From the NCBI GenBank assembly GCA_965225625.1, contig CBDDBH010000029.1, forward strand, positions 124,001 to 188,000: 64,000 nt of DNA. Reading direction: 5' to 3'. This document shows, piece by piece, positions 17,386 through 26,457 of this stretch; position 1 is the first letter of the stretch; each line of letters starts with the position of its first letter. Source of the stretch: CBDDBH01 sp965225625 (GTDB taxonomy: Bacteria; Pseudomonadota; Gammaproteobacteria; JADZEE01). The notes below the pieces were generated by a model. The model was not told where the DNA came from. It saw nothing but the letters and a program-made list of their open reading frames with translations, and ran no database searches. The position numbers were made by a program, and so were the translations under genes.

Positions 17386-18849
17386 ATGAAGTTATTGGAT
17401 CCGAACTTGAACGGGGTGTTAGTTGATGCAGGGTGTCGGCCCCTGAGCAATAACCACGAAAGCGTCACTAACCCACATCGACGCGTGGGCGGTTTGTTTC
17501 GTCCATCGCGCTTCGCGCAACGTACGCGCAAGGACAGCTCTGCGTGGATCCATGGTGTTCGCCTCTGGTTGCTGCCGCTGGCATTGCTGTGCGCTAAGAC
17601 AGCAGCATTCGAGACCATGGCCTATGGACCACTGCAGCTACAGACCACCGTCGAAGCCCGCGTGGGCCTGCAGTATGGCACGGGCATAAATTACGGGCTC
17701 GGCGCAATCGACGACCTGACGGCAACCGAGCGGGCGACGATCGCGGTCGCGCTGGAACCGAAGCTCTCGGCGCTGTGGGCGTTGGATACGAGTCAGATCT
17801 ACGGCGGCATTTCAGTTGTCGCGGCCACCACCTCGCTTGATGGAGAGATCAGCGGCCAATTCGGGCGCGCGGGCGATCAGGCATTCGACAGCGACAACGC
17901 CTATCTCGGTTGGCGTAGCGGCGCCTTCGACATTTCCTTCGGCGCCCAGGAATTCTGGGTCAGCGATGGCTTTATCATCGGTGACGGCAATCTCGACACC
18001 GGCGGCGCGGATGGGCAGGTCTGGGTGGTTCCATTTGGGGCCTGGCGCAATTCCGCCATCCTGCGTTTTGCCAGCGGACCCTGGCGGGGCGATGCTTTCT
18101 GGCTGCGCGCGGATGTTGATTTCGGCCATGCCGAGGTCGTGGGCATCAATATCGAGAACGACAGCGATTTCGCTACGGTCGGTGCTATGTATTTGGAAAT
18201 CGTAGACGGCGATACCTTCAACTACGATGGCATCAATCTGTGGAATCTACGCGCAACCCGGATCCGCATACCGGGCGTGGAGGGGCTGGAATTATTCGCC
18301 GAGTTTGCGCTGGAATCCGGAACTGATGTGGACGGTGGCGGCCGCAACAACGCAGCATCGGCGTGGTATTTCGAAGGTCAATATCGGTTTTCCGTGCTCC
18401 CCGCGACACCGACGCTGATCTATCGCTACAGCCGGTTTTCAGGTGATGAGTTGGACACGCCCGACAACGAGGAGTACCGCGGTTTGTTCTACACATTCCT
18501 AAAACGCGAGTTCGACAGCTGGTATCAGGGAGAGATCGCCGGGGAGTATCACCTGTTCAATCAGAATCAAATTACCCACATGGTCAAGCTAAAAGTCCAG
18601 GCAAGCAATGAACTCGCGCTGTCGGTGTATTACTACCGACACGATTTGGAGGAGCCACAATACCTGGGTACCCCACTGAAGAGCACGGCGTGGGCGGACG
18701 AGGTCAACTTGAGCGTCGAATACACGCTGGGCGAGCGGTTCTTCTGTTATGCAGGCGTGGCCTGGTCACGGCCCGACACGGCCGCGCGCACGCTCTTCGG
18801 CGACGATGACTTTACTGTCGTGCAAACTCTGTTCTATTACGCATTTTAA
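17386..18849 (+). CDS. Predicted outer-membrane beta-barrel (porin-like) protein
   Basis: About 487 residues. The mature part is rich in alternating amphipathic strands with aromatic girdles (for example AILRFASGPWRGDAFWLRADVD, split across strands) and ends TLFYYAF, a C-terminal outer-membrane signal. It resembles alginate-export/porin-type barrels but I assign no substrate. The hydrophobic signal-peptide-like stretch (VRLWLLPLALLCAKTAAF) lies unusually far in, at about residues 57-76, so the true start may be a later GTG near 17551 and the N-terminal ~55 residues may not be translated. The divergent position suggests joint work with the symporter, the barrel supplying the outer-membrane route. 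Confidence 0.65.
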   Translation: MKLLDPNLNGVLVDAGCRPLSNNHESVTNPHRRVGGLFRPSRFAQRTRKDSSAWIHGVRLWLLPLALLCAKTAAFETMAYGPLQLQTTVEARVGLQYGTGINYGLGAIDDLTATERATIAVALEPKLSALWALDTSQIYGGISVVAATTSLDGEISGQFGRAGDQAFDSDNAYLGWRSGAFDISFGAQEFWVSDGFIIGDGNLDTGGADGQVWVVPFGAWRNSAILRFASGPWRGDAFWLRADVDFGHAEVVGINIENDSDFATVGAMYLEIVDGDTFNYDGINLWNLRATRIRIPGVEGLELFAEFALESGTDVDGGGRNNAASAWYFEGQYRFSVLPATPTLIYRYSRFSGDELDTPDNEEYRGLFYTFLKREFDSWYQGEIAGEYHLFNQNQITHMVKLKVQASNELALSVYYYRHDLEEPQYLGTPLKSTAWADEVNLSVEYTLGERFFCYAGVAWSRPDTAARTLFGDDDFTVVQTLFYYAF

Positions 18850-18893
18850 CCGCGCGCTATGTGCGTTGGTTCGACCCGTCTATGAGAGGACGG

Positions 18894-19256
18894 CTATTTA
18901 CCTTCCTCGGGCCTGGTGATTAATACCAGCGAGTCTTCGACAGCCGACTCGGTATGTGGCTCGTCGGGTTCGATGATGTAGCACTCTCCCGGGTTGATGA
19001 AACGCGTGCCGTCCTTGTCTGTTTCGACTTTCAATTGACCTTCCAGCACCACGGTTTGCAGCCACGTTTGATGAGTATGCTGATCGAACGCACCGCCCTT
19101 GGGCATCCGGAACAGCGCCGAATACATGCCGTATTGACCCTCCCAGACCAGGCATCTCTGGGCGACCATGTCATGCGGATCGACGTCCGGCCCCCAAGTC
19201 ATCGGGATTGCGTAGTCCTGCCAGTCCATTTCAGCCTTTGTCACGTATCTCGCCAT
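18894..19256 (-). CDS. Small single-domain cupin protein
   Basis: 120 residues with a cupin_2 core: GGAFDQHTHQTWLQTVVLEG (first motif with two His), then GECYIIEPDEPHTE (second motif with Pro-His). The metal-binding His set is largely kept. There is no signal peptide. Enzyme or sensor roles are both possible. It is convergent with the barrel-protein gene, and IS copy 1 begins about 100 bases upstream of its start. Confidence 0.8.
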   Translation of the reverse strand: MARYVTKAEMDWQDYAIPMTWGPDVDPHDMVAQRCLVWEGQYGMYSALFRMPKGGAFDQHTHQTWLQTVVLEGQLKVETDKDGTRFINPGECYIIEPDEPHTESAVEDSLVLITRPEEGK

Positions 19257-19354
19257 GATGGTTTCTCTCTAGCCCTTATTTCGACGCCTGCTTTGCCTCG
19301 GCGTCTTCGGTAGAATCATTACGCATGGGTTCGTAGCTGCGAACCCTAACCTTA

Positions 19355-20455
19355 CTCAGCAGTCGCCAATATAGGCGACAGATGGAGCAAGAAAGAATGA
19401 TCGAACAAGGTGGGGCATACGCTTGAGTTGGGTGAGTTGCTCCTCGATCTTCTCGCGCAGTGTTTCGCCCGCCCGCAGCGTCCGTCGCGCCGCACCAGTG
19501 CGCTTGACGTGACTCCACACCCATTCATCGGGGTTCAGGTCTGGCGCGTAACCGGGCAGAAAATGCAGGCTCAGCCGGCCATTCGTCGAAGCGACGTAGT
19601 CGCGCACGCGCGCGGTCTTGTGCGCCGGCAGACTGTCGAGCACGAGATGCACCGGCTTGCGCCGGCCCCGCATGAGCTGGCGCAGCAAGGTGACAAACAA
19701 ATCGGCTTTGAGCGCGCCGCTATAGGTGCAAAACCAGAACGCCCCGTTGGCGTTGACCGCCGAGGCGGCACTGAACGATTGACGCTGTCCGGGTCGGTAC
19801 ACGACCGGCGTCTGGCCGCGCACGCCCCAGGTCTTACCGTGCACCGTATCAGCACGGAAGCCAGACTCATCCCAGAAAAACACCTCGCCACCGTGCTGTT
19901 TCGCTTGACGGGCGATGGCTGGGAAGGTTTCACGCTGCCAGCGTTCAATCGCCTCGGGGTCCCGCTGATAGGCTCGCTGCAGCGGCTTGTGCGGCGTCAA
20001 TCCCAGTTTCGCCAACAACTCCCCGACCGCCGTGACGCCTATCGTCACCCCGAACTTCTGCGTCACCAACTCCACGACCACCGCGCGCGTCCACAAGCCG
20101 AAGTCCAATCCATACTGTCGCGGGTCACGACCATTGATCCAGCGGAACACCTGTCGCTCTTGCGCCGCGCTCAGGGTTCGTGGCCGCCCCGTAGCCTTCG
20201 TCGAACGCAACGCCTTGATGCCGACACCCGGCTGCAGCGCCGCTTTGATCCATTTGTAGATGGTCGTCCGGTTGAACCCGAACGATGCGATCACCGTCGC
20301 CGGCGACTCGCCTTCGCGAACGCGCTCTATCGCCATCAAGCGAATAGCTTCCAAGGTCGAATGGTCAAGCGTGCGGCCGTCCAGTTTCATATCTGATCCG
20401 ATCGGTACGCTCTCAGAAAGTTCCATCGATGTCGCCTTATTTATCGACTAGTGAG
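19355..20455 (-). mobile_element. IS630-family insertion sequence, copy 1
   Basis: 1101 bp, flanked on both sides by a TA target duplication (19353-19354 and 20456-20457), as is typical of IS630/Tc1 elements. The termini are imperfect inverted repeats of about 26 bp (19 matches), starting CTCA and sharing AGTCG and GGCGACA. Two further copies of the same length are at 49135-50235 and 61198-62298. Comparing flanks shows all three sat in a T-TA-A context. It lies in the intergenic space between the cupin gene and a flavin monooxygenase gene and breaks no gene visible here. Confidence 0.95.
19356..20426 (-). CDS. IS630-family transposase (copy 1)
   Basis: 356 residues, uninterrupted. The N-terminal helix-turn-helix (ESPATVIASFGFNRTTIYKW) is followed by a second DNA-binding part (GRPRTLSAAQERQVFRWI) and a DDE domain with FFWDESGFRAD (first Asp), LVLDSLPAHK (second Asp) and PGYAPDLNPDEWVW (catalytic Glu). 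The stop codon sits inside the right terminal repeat, two bases from the end of the element. It differs from copies 2 and 3 by only a few residues (F in DESGF, where both others have L). Confidence 0.95.
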   Translation of the reverse strand: MELSESVPIGSDMKLDGRTLDHSTLEAIRLMAIERVREGESPATVIASFGFNRTTIYKWIKAALQPGVGIKALRSTKATGRPRTLSAAQERQVFRWINGRDPRQYGLDFGLWTRAVVVELVTQKFGVTIGVTAVGELLAKLGLTPHKPLQRAYQRDPEAIERWQRETFPAIARQAKQHGGEVFFWDESGFRADTVHGKTWGVRGQTPVVYRPGQRQSFSAASAVNANGAFWFCTYSGALKADLFVTLLRQLMRGRRKPVHLVLDSLPAHKTARVRDYVASTNGRLSLHFLPGYAPDLNPDEWVWSHVKRTGAARRTLRAGETLREKIEEQLTQLKRMPHLVRSFFLAPSVAYIGDC

Positions 20456-20506
20456 TAACTTAATTATCAAATGCAAGCTTGCTCACTTTAAGCGGAGTAG
20501 TACCCA

Positions 20507-21562
20507 ATGACCAACGGTATCGGCATCTCACTGAACGGCCTACCCGTCGATGCGATCCGCCGTTTCGGTAAACAAATGGACGAAGCCGGATTCCATAGCG
20601 CCTGGTTTCCGGAAATTGTCTTCTCCGATGCCATGACGCCGTTGACCGCCGTCGGCCTGGACACCCGTAATCTCAAACTCGGCACCGGCATCGTCGGGCC
20701 GTGGAGCCGCTCACCGGCGGTGATGGCTATGACCATGTCGACACTTTCACACCTGTGTCCCGGCCGCGTCATTCTTGGTCTCGGCACCCAGGCGAGACCC
20801 TACGTAGAAAACTGGCATGGCCGTCAATACCAACGACCGCTGAAAGCGATGCGCGAATACATCACTATCGTCAAACTAATGCTTAGCGGCGAGACGGTGA
20901 GTTACGACGGCGAGATTTTTCGCGTCAAGGATTTCCAACTCAAATTACCGCCTGCCGAACCGATCCCGATTTATATGGCGGGCATCGGTCCGAAAATGAT
21001 CCAACTCGCGGGTGAGATTGCCGATGGATTACTGGGTACGCTTTATCCCATCGCCTATATCACTGATGTTGTGTTACCGCGACTGCGAGCGGGCGCCGAA
21101 CAAAGCGGCCGTAGCCTCGATGACTTCGTCATTAGCAACTCTTTACCTGCACTCATCACTGATGATGACAGTGGGTTCGAGCTGAATCGCGGCCAGCTCA
21201 TGCAATTTGCAACCGCCGAGAAATCCTCACCCGCTTACGCCCAGTGCGTTGCGGCCGCGGGGTTTGCCAATGAACTGAAAAAGGTCAAGGAATACATCGC
21301 GGCACGAGATTTCGATGCCGCATTGGCCGCTATCCCACTGGAGATGGTGGACGCGCTGACACTTTCCGGGACCGCAGACCATGTTCGCGATCGAGTTCGA
21401 CAGTTTCACGATGCCGGCGTGGCGATTGCACAGGCCCTGCCCAGCCCGCCCGGCGTCTATTACCCGTTATATGAAGGTCATCTGGAAGGCGCGCCGTTTC
21501 CTGAATTTTCGTTTCCAGAATTTCTCGCCGGCTTGCAGCGAATGGTTGAGCAACTCGCGTAG
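20507..21562 (+). CDS. LLM-class flavin-dependent oxidoreductase (F420/FMN luciferase-like)
   Basis: 351 residues of the luciferase-like TIM-barrel family. Blocks visible: GFHSAWFPEIVFSDAMTP, LGTGIVGPWSRSP, PGRVILGLGTQARP and PIPIYMAGIGPKM. The sequence is closest to methylene-tetrahydromethanopterin reductase-like members, but cofactor choice (F420 or FMN) cannot be fixed. A GGAG site lies nine bases before the ATG. It is followed within 45 bases by the p-hydroxybenzoate hydroxylase gene and is probably co-transcribed with it, so it may act on an aromatic or related ring. IS copy 1 ends 51 bases upstream and may have replaced or altered the native promoter. Confidence 0.82.
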   Translation: MTNGIGISLNGLPVDAIRRFGKQMDEAGFHSAWFPEIVFSDAMTPLTAVGLDTRNLKLGTGIVGPWSRSPAVMAMTMSTLSHLCPGRVILGLGTQARPYVENWHGRQYQRPLKAMREYITIVKLMLSGETVSYDGEIFRVKDFQLKLPPAEPIPIYMAGIGPKMIQLAGEIADGLLGTLYPIAYITDVVLPRLRAGAEQSGRSLDDFVISNSLPALITDDDSGFELNRGQLMQFATAEKSSPAYAQCVAAAGFANELKKVKEYIAARDFDAALAAIPLEMVDALTLSGTADHVRDRVRQFHDAGVAIAQALPSPPGVYYPLYEGHLEGAPFPEFSFPEFLAGLQRMVEQLA

Positions 21563-21605
21563 TGCCCCCAAAGCGGCAGGTGTCGCCACAAATCAGGATA
21601 AGCCA

Positions 21606-22775
21606 GTGAAAACTCAAGTCGGAATCATAGGTGCCGGTCCCGCCGGTCTGCTGTTATCCCAATTGCTGGATCTGCAAGGCATTGACAATGTTGTGCTGGA
21701 ACGCCGTAGCCCTGAATACGTGCTCAGCCGCATCCGCGCCGGCGTGCTGGAACAAGGCACACGAGACATGCTGCATCGTGCCCAGGTGGGCGCGCGCATG
21801 GACACAGAGGGCTTGATTCATGAGGGCTTCACCATCAGTTTCGGCGATCGCCGCCATCGCATCGACCTGCGCAAGCATACTGGCCGCACGGTGATGATTT
21901 ATGGTCAGACTGAACTGACCAAAGATCTCATGGACGCGCGCAAGGCCATGGGGGGGCAACTCATTTACGAAGCGCAGGATGTAAGCATCGATGGAGTCGA
22001 TACCGATAACCCTACGCTCAGCTACAAGAAGGACGGCACCGAGCACGAGCTAATATGTGAATTCATCGCCGGTTGTGACGGTTTCCGCGGCATCAGCCGC
22101 AGGGCCATTCCCGAGGCGGTGCTGAAGACCCACGAGCGCGTCTACCCGTTCGGATGGCTGGGTCTGCTGTGCGATACCAAACCCGTTTCCGACGAGTTGA
22201 TCTATGTGAATCACTGGCGTGGATTTGCGCTGTGCAGCATGCGCTCTACGGCCCGCAGCCGCTATTACATCCAATGCGCTTTTGACGACGATCTGGAGGA
22301 ATGGACGGACGACCGATTCTGGGACGAGCTGCGCTCGCGCTTACCGCACGAATTGGCCGAAGGAATTGAAATGGGCGACTCCCTGGAGAAGAGCATTGCG
22401 CCGCTACGCAGTTTCGTCGCTGAACCCATGCACTATGGCCGCCTGTTTATTGCCGGCGATGCCGCCCACATCGTACCGCCCACTGGCGCCAAAGGTCTGA
22501 ATCTGGCGACATCGGATATCCATTATCTCTCCAACGCGCTGAGCGCCTACTACAAAGACGGCAAGCTGGATCTTATGGAGAGTTATTCCGAGAGTTGCTT
22601 GCGCAGGATCTGGAAGGCTGAGCGCTTCTCCTGGTGGATGACCACACTGTTCCACAAATTCCCCGATCAGAGCAGCTTCGATCGAGGCATTCAGCTCGCG
22701 GAGCTGGATTACCTTACTGGTTCCGAGTCCGCGATGGGGTCATTCGCGGAAAATTATGTCGGCCTGCCGTTTTAG
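21606..22775 (+). CDS. pobA: 4-hydroxybenzoate 3-monooxygenase
   Basis: 389 residues, matching the ~390-residue PobA family that converts 4-hydroxybenzoate to protocatechuate with FAD and NAD(P)H. Visible: the FAD GxGxxG (VGIIGAGPAGLL), an LERRSPEYVLSRIRAGVLEQGT block, the CDGFRG motif, and FIAGDAAHIVPPTGAKGLN near residue 280. The GTG start has an AGGA site seven bases upstream. No ring-cleaving protocatechuate dioxygenase is adjacent; an extradiol dioxygenase lies 4 kb away on the other strand. Closely related hydroxylases acting on other substituted benzoates are not excluded. Confidence 0.87.
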   Translation: MKTQVGIIGAGPAGLLLSQLLDLQGIDNVVLERRSPEYVLSRIRAGVLEQGTRDMLHRAQVGARMDTEGLIHEGFTISFGDRRHRIDLRKHTGRTVMIYGQTELTKDLMDARKAMGGQLIYEAQDVSIDGVDTDNPTLSYKKDGTEHELICEFIAGCDGFRGISRRAIPEAVLKTHERVYPFGWLGLLCDTKPVSDELIYVNHWRGFALCSMRSTARSRYYIQCAFDDDLEEWTDDRFWDELRSRLPHELAEGIEMGDSLEKSIAPLRSFVAEPMHYGRLFIAGDAAHIVPPTGAKGLNLATSDIHYLSNALSAYYKDGKLDLMESYSESCLRRIWKAERFSWWMTTLFHKFPDQSSFDRGIQLAELDYLTGSESAMGSFAENYVGLPF

Positions 22776-22875
22776 CGGGCAATTTGCGTGAGGGTGCCGC
22801 GATATACGGTGTAGAGGCTCAAGTCCCGGCGCGCGCGGACGTTAAACAGAGGGATAAGCCCAGGAAACCCTCAGG

Positions 22876-25386
22876 ATGGCCCCCAGCGTCAGCGCGCTCA
22901 ACACGCCCAGCAGTGAACCGACGTCGATTGGGCGGTTCCAGGTCGAGGGCTGCCTCGGCAAGGGCGCGCAAGGCGTAGTCTATCTGGCGAGCGATCCGGC
23001 GGTAGGCCGGCAGGTCGCGATCAAGACCCTGGTCCGGCACCGCCGCGACCAAGGACGGCTGCTGGAGGAAGCACGCAATGTCGGCCGCCTGCAACACGCA
23101 CACATCGTGCCCTTGTATGAAGTCGGCATGCACGAAGGCTCGCCTTATCTGGTCTACCAGTTCGTCAAAGGCACACCGCTGCGAAAAATGCTCGACGACG
23201 GTCAGGCCGTCCCGCAGAGTCGCGCTATACCGCTGGTGTGCCAGTTATTGGAAGCCATCGGCTATGCCCATGAAATGGGGATCGTGCACAGGGATCTGAG
23301 TCCCGCGAATATATTGATTGGCGCTGACGGCGCGCCACGCATTCTCGACTTCGGTGTTTCCAGTCTGCTCGACGATACGCGCTCAAAGGCCGAAGTGATC
23401 GGGACGGCAAACTACATGGCACCGGAATATCTCAGCGGCGGGGAAGTGGCGCCAGCGGCCGACGTGTTCTCGATATCGGTACTGCTGCACGAACTACTCA
23501 CCGGTCGGCGGCTGTTTTTTGCTGACAGCCAAATGGCGGTGATGTACAAAATCCTGAATGAAAAGATCCTGCCGCCCTCGACCAGCAACGGCGATATTGA
23601 TCAGCAGCTCGATGCCATCGTCATGCAGGGGCTTGAAAAAGAGCCGGCGAAGCGATTTCGGCAAGCTGGCCAAATGTGCGAGGCCCTGCGTCAACATCAG
23701 GTACCGGCAGACACCGCTGGCACAGATGACGCAAGCGGCGCAGTGGAATTTCTATTGCGCCGCATGAAACGCAACCCGGATTTCCCGGCGGTTTCGGAAT
23801 GCATCTCCGAGATCAGCCAGAAATCAACGGCCAGCTCCCGTTCCGATGCCAATGAACTCGCCAACGTCATTCTCAAAGACTTCGCGCTGACGACCAAACT
23901 GCTCAGGCTGGTTAATTCGGCGTTGTACACCCAGTACGGTGGCGATATCAGCACCGTCAGCCGCGCGGCAGTCATACTCGGTTTCGAGCAGGTACGCGCC
24001 GTTGCCTTGAGTATTGCGCTGTTCGAACACATGAACAACGGTGACCAGGCCGGCGCGCTCAAGGACGCGGCCTGTGGATGTTTTCTGAGCGCCGTTATGG
24101 CCAGGAATATCTCCGCCGACCACACCCGGGTCAAAATCGATCCCGAAGAGGCCTTCGTCGCGGCGATGTTTCACCAACTCGGGCGTAGTGTGACGATTTA
24201 CTATTTTCCGGAAGAGTTCCGCGAGATCGAAAAGCTAATCGCCAACAAGGGCATGGAAGAGGTAGCCGCAGCGCGAGCGGTGATCGGCGCGTCCTTCACC
24301 GAATTGGGAATTGCCACGGGCAAGGAGTGGAAATTACCGGAAAACATTATCAATAGCATGCGCAAGCCTCTGCCCGGCGAAGTCAAGCCGACGCCTACTA
24401 TCGATGGTACGGTGGCGCAAATCGCGTCAATGGCAAACGAGATCACCACGCTGGTCGGCGCAAACGAACAGGAGAATATTGATCGTAAGCTCGAGGCGAT
24501 CGTTGATCGTTACGGTAAATGCTTCAAAGTCTCCACCAAAAAGATTACCAGTTTAGTAGAGAAATCGACTGTCGAGGCCAGTGAATTCGCATCGACCATC
24601 AACATCGACGTGCGCTCCAGCGGCTTCTACAAGAATGTTGCGAAACGCTATCTCGACGAACCGATTGAGGTTAAAAGCCGGGACACAGCGAATGCACCGG
24701 CCGCAACGAAATCCGCGCAAACCGATAAAACTAACAGCGTGCCGGCAACTGTCGGCGAGGATCTCCACACGCAGTCGGCCACCGCAACGGCGCAGAATTC
24801 GCAACACTCCGTCGCAACTGCCAACGACGCGACAACGGCAACGGCAACGGCAACGAACGTTAACAGCGACCGCAAGACGCTGCTGGTAAACAGTATTACG
24901 GAGATCACATCGGTACTGCTCGGCGCCTACGAAATCAACGATGTGTTCATGATGATCCTCGAGGCTTTTTATCGCGGCATGGGGTTCTCGCGCGTGCTTT
25001 TATGTGTGCGCGACGCGAAAAGCAACAGCGTCCACGCCAGATTCGGATTCGGCCCCGAGGTTGATGAATTGCTGAAAAAATTCAGCTTCAAAACTGGTGC
25101 CGGCAACGACATATTCCAGAAAAGCGTCACTGAAGGGCGAGAGTTTATCGTTCTGAACGCGACTCGGACCGACGATGAGCACGTTGTCCCCGAGTGGTGC
25201 CGCACGCTTACCAACCCTACCTCGGTGGTCGTGTTCCCTATCATGGCCAATAAGCGCTGTATTGCCCTGATTTATGCGGACACCATGGACCATCCAGCCA
25301 GCATAGCCGTCGATGAATTACGTTTGCTCAAAGCACTGGTGAACCAGGCCAGCCTCGCCATCCAGCAACGCAAACGTCCACGCTAA
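22876..25386 (+). CDS. Ser/Thr protein kinase fused to HDOD and GAF domains
   Basis: 836 residues. The kinase domain (about 20-280) keeps the Gly loop GKGAQG, Lys50, HRD (catalytic Asp140), Asn145, DFG at 158-160 and MAPE; the usual Lys after HRDL is Ser (HRDLSPAN). An HDOD domain follows (about 290-500; NPDFPAVSECI, ILKDFALTTKLLRLVNSALY). After a Thr/Ala-rich, CAACGG-repeat-coded linker (about 635-670) comes a C-terminal GAF-like domain (about 675-830). There is no membrane helix, so it is cytoplasmic. Such fusions are thought to couple a GAF-sensed signal to phosphorylation and HDOD-type regulation. Neighbours are catabolic and housekeeping genes, so no partner is evident. Confidence 0.85.
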   Translation: MAPSVSALNTPSSEPTSIGRFQVEGCLGKGAQGVVYLASDPAVGRQVAIKTLVRHRRDQGRLLEEARNVGRLQHAHIVPLYEVGMHEGSPYLVYQFVKGTPLRKMLDDGQAVPQSRAIPLVCQLLEAIGYAHEMGIVHRDLSPANILIGADGAPRILDFGVSSLLDDTRSKAEVIGTANYMAPEYLSGGEVAPAADVFSISVLLHELLTGRRLFFADSQMAVMYKILNEKILPPSTSNGDIDQQLDAIVMQGLEKEPAKRFRQAGQMCEALRQHQVPADTAGTDDASGAVEFLLRRMKRNPDFPAVSECISEISQKSTASSRSDANELANVILKDFALTTKLLRLVNSALYTQYGGDISTVSRAAVILGFEQVRAVALSIALFEHMNNGDQAGALKDAACGCFLSAVMARNISADHTRVKIDPEEAFVAAMFHQLGRSVTIYYFPEEFREIEKLIANKGMEEVAAARAVIGASFTELGIATGKEWKLPENIINSMRKPLPGEVKPTPTIDGTVAQIASMANEITTLVGANEQENIDRKLEAIVDRYGKCFKVSTKKITSLVEKSTVEASEFASTINIDVRSSGFYKNVAKRYLDEPIEVKSRDTANAPAATKSAQTDKTNSVPATVGEDLHTQSATATAQNSQHSVATANDATTATATATNVNSDRKTLLVNSITEITSVLLGAYEINDVFMMILEAFYRGMGFSRVLLCVRDAKSNSVHARFGFGPEVDELLKKFSFKTGAGNDIFQKSVTEGREFIVLNATRTDDEHVVPEWCRTLTNPTSVVVFPIMANKRCIALIYADTMDHPASIAVDELRLLKALVNQASLAIQQRKRPR

Positions 25387-25487
25387 CGGTCCGGCTTTAA
25401 GCACAAACGCGAGGTGCCGAAAGCGTCGTTCGCGAAATTGAGTAAACTGTCCCTCCCGCTTTGCGCGTATTCAAGGGTGGATTCACG

Positions 25488-26186
25488 GTGACCGAGAAGC
25501 TTTTCTCACAGGATGCCTATCTAACGGAATGCGAAGCCGTCGTTGTCGCGGTTGACAACGGCGCTATTGTGCTCGATCGGACCGTGTTCTATGCCATGGG
25601 CGGCGGGCAGCCCGGTGACCACGGGGCGATTCATTGGCCCGGCGGCAGCGCGAACGTCGTCGACACCCGTTATGGCGACGACGGCCGCATCCAGCACATC
25701 GTTACAACAGGTGACGCGCCCGCGGTGGGTGACAAGATTCGCGCGGAAATCGATTGGCAAAGACGGTTTCGACACATGCGCATGCATACGGCGCTGCACC
25801 TTCTGGGCTCCGTACTCAAATACGGTGTTACTGGCGGCAATATCTCGTCCGAAAAGAGCCGCCTCGACTTCGATATGGAAGACACGGTGGACAAGGAAGA
25901 AGTCAGTAGCGCTGTCAGCGCGCTGGTCGAAGCAAACCGTCCGATCAGCTGCCGCTGGATCACCGATGAGGAATTGGAAGCGCAGCCGGAGCTGGTGCGG
26001 ACGATGTCGGTGGCGCCGCCTAAGGGTAGTGGCAGAGTAAGGTTGCTTGATATCGCCGGTATCGATCTGCAGCCTTGTGGCGGCACGCATTTGAAATCGA
26101 CCGGTGAAGTCGGTCAGGTGCGCATCGGCAAGGTCGAGAAGAAGGGCAAAAGAAATCGCCGGGTCAATATTCACCTCGATGATTAA
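25488..26186 (+). CDS. Alanyl-tRNA editing protein (AlaX type)
   Basis: 232 residues, matching stand-alone editing factors that hydrolyse mischarged Ser/Gly-tRNA(Ala). The zinc-binding set is present: HTALHLL (HxxxH) around residue 100 and CGGTH around residue 200. The N-terminal beta-barrel part (VLDRTVFYAMGGGQPGD) is the AlaRS-C-type segment typical of AlaX-M/L. The GTG start lies about ten bases after an AAGGG; an upstream TTG at 25461 is less likely. Followed after 19 bases by a small unknown gene. Confidence 0.88.
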   Translation: MTEKLFSQDAYLTECEAVVVAVDNGAIVLDRTVFYAMGGGQPGDHGAIHWPGGSANVVDTRYGDDGRIQHIVTTGDAPAVGDKIRAEIDWQRRFRHMRMHTALHLLGSVLKYGVTGGNISSEKSRLDFDMEDTVDKEEVSSAVSALVEANRPISCRWITDEELEAQPELVRTMSVAPPKGSGRVRLLDIAGIDLQPCGGTHLKSTGEVGQVRIGKVEKKGKRNRRVNIHLDD

Positions 26187-26205
26187 GCCTTAACCGGCAT
26201 ATGGC

Positions 26206-26457
26206 ATGAACAAAGCCGAAGCTATCGTGTTGCAACTGCTACCCGTAAATGCGCTTGTCTATCGGGTTATGGATCGCGCACACGGGCACATCGGTAACCT
26301 CAAATTCGCCAACGGCGCATGGAAATTCAAAGCCATTGGTTATGAACCCGCCGGTAATCTGATCCCGGGCGGCGGCATATACACGCACAAGCACAACACG
26401 ATCGTGGATATGCCCGATGCGGCCGAGCTTGCACAGGCCTTGACTAGCCTCGGCTGA
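26206..26457 (+). CDS. Small protein of unknown function
   Basis: 83 residues, not recognised. It contains an aromatic/Gly-rich middle (HIGNLKFANGAWKFKAIGYE; GNLIPGGGIYTHKHNT) and a helical C terminus. There is no signal peptide or membrane span. The short gap after the alanyl-tRNA editing gene suggests co-transcription. Its end overlaps the convergent isomerase-like gene by 14 bases. Confidence 0.6.
   Translation: MNKAEAIVLQLLPVNALVYRVMDRAHGHIGNLKFANGAWKFKAIGYEPAGNLIPGGGIYTHKHNTIVDMPDAAELAQALTSLG

Noticed and set aside
19410..20396. A 328-codon open frame antisense to the IS630 transposase, present in all three copies
   Set aside because: It is an antisense shadow of a GC-rich gene: it has no recognisable domain, is Arg/His/Gln-rich, and its conservation follows from near-identity of the IS copies.
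24826..24860. CAACGG-type short tandem repeat as a regulatory or CRISPR feature
   Set aside because: It is in frame inside the kinase-HDOD-GAF gene and encodes a Thr/Ala linker.
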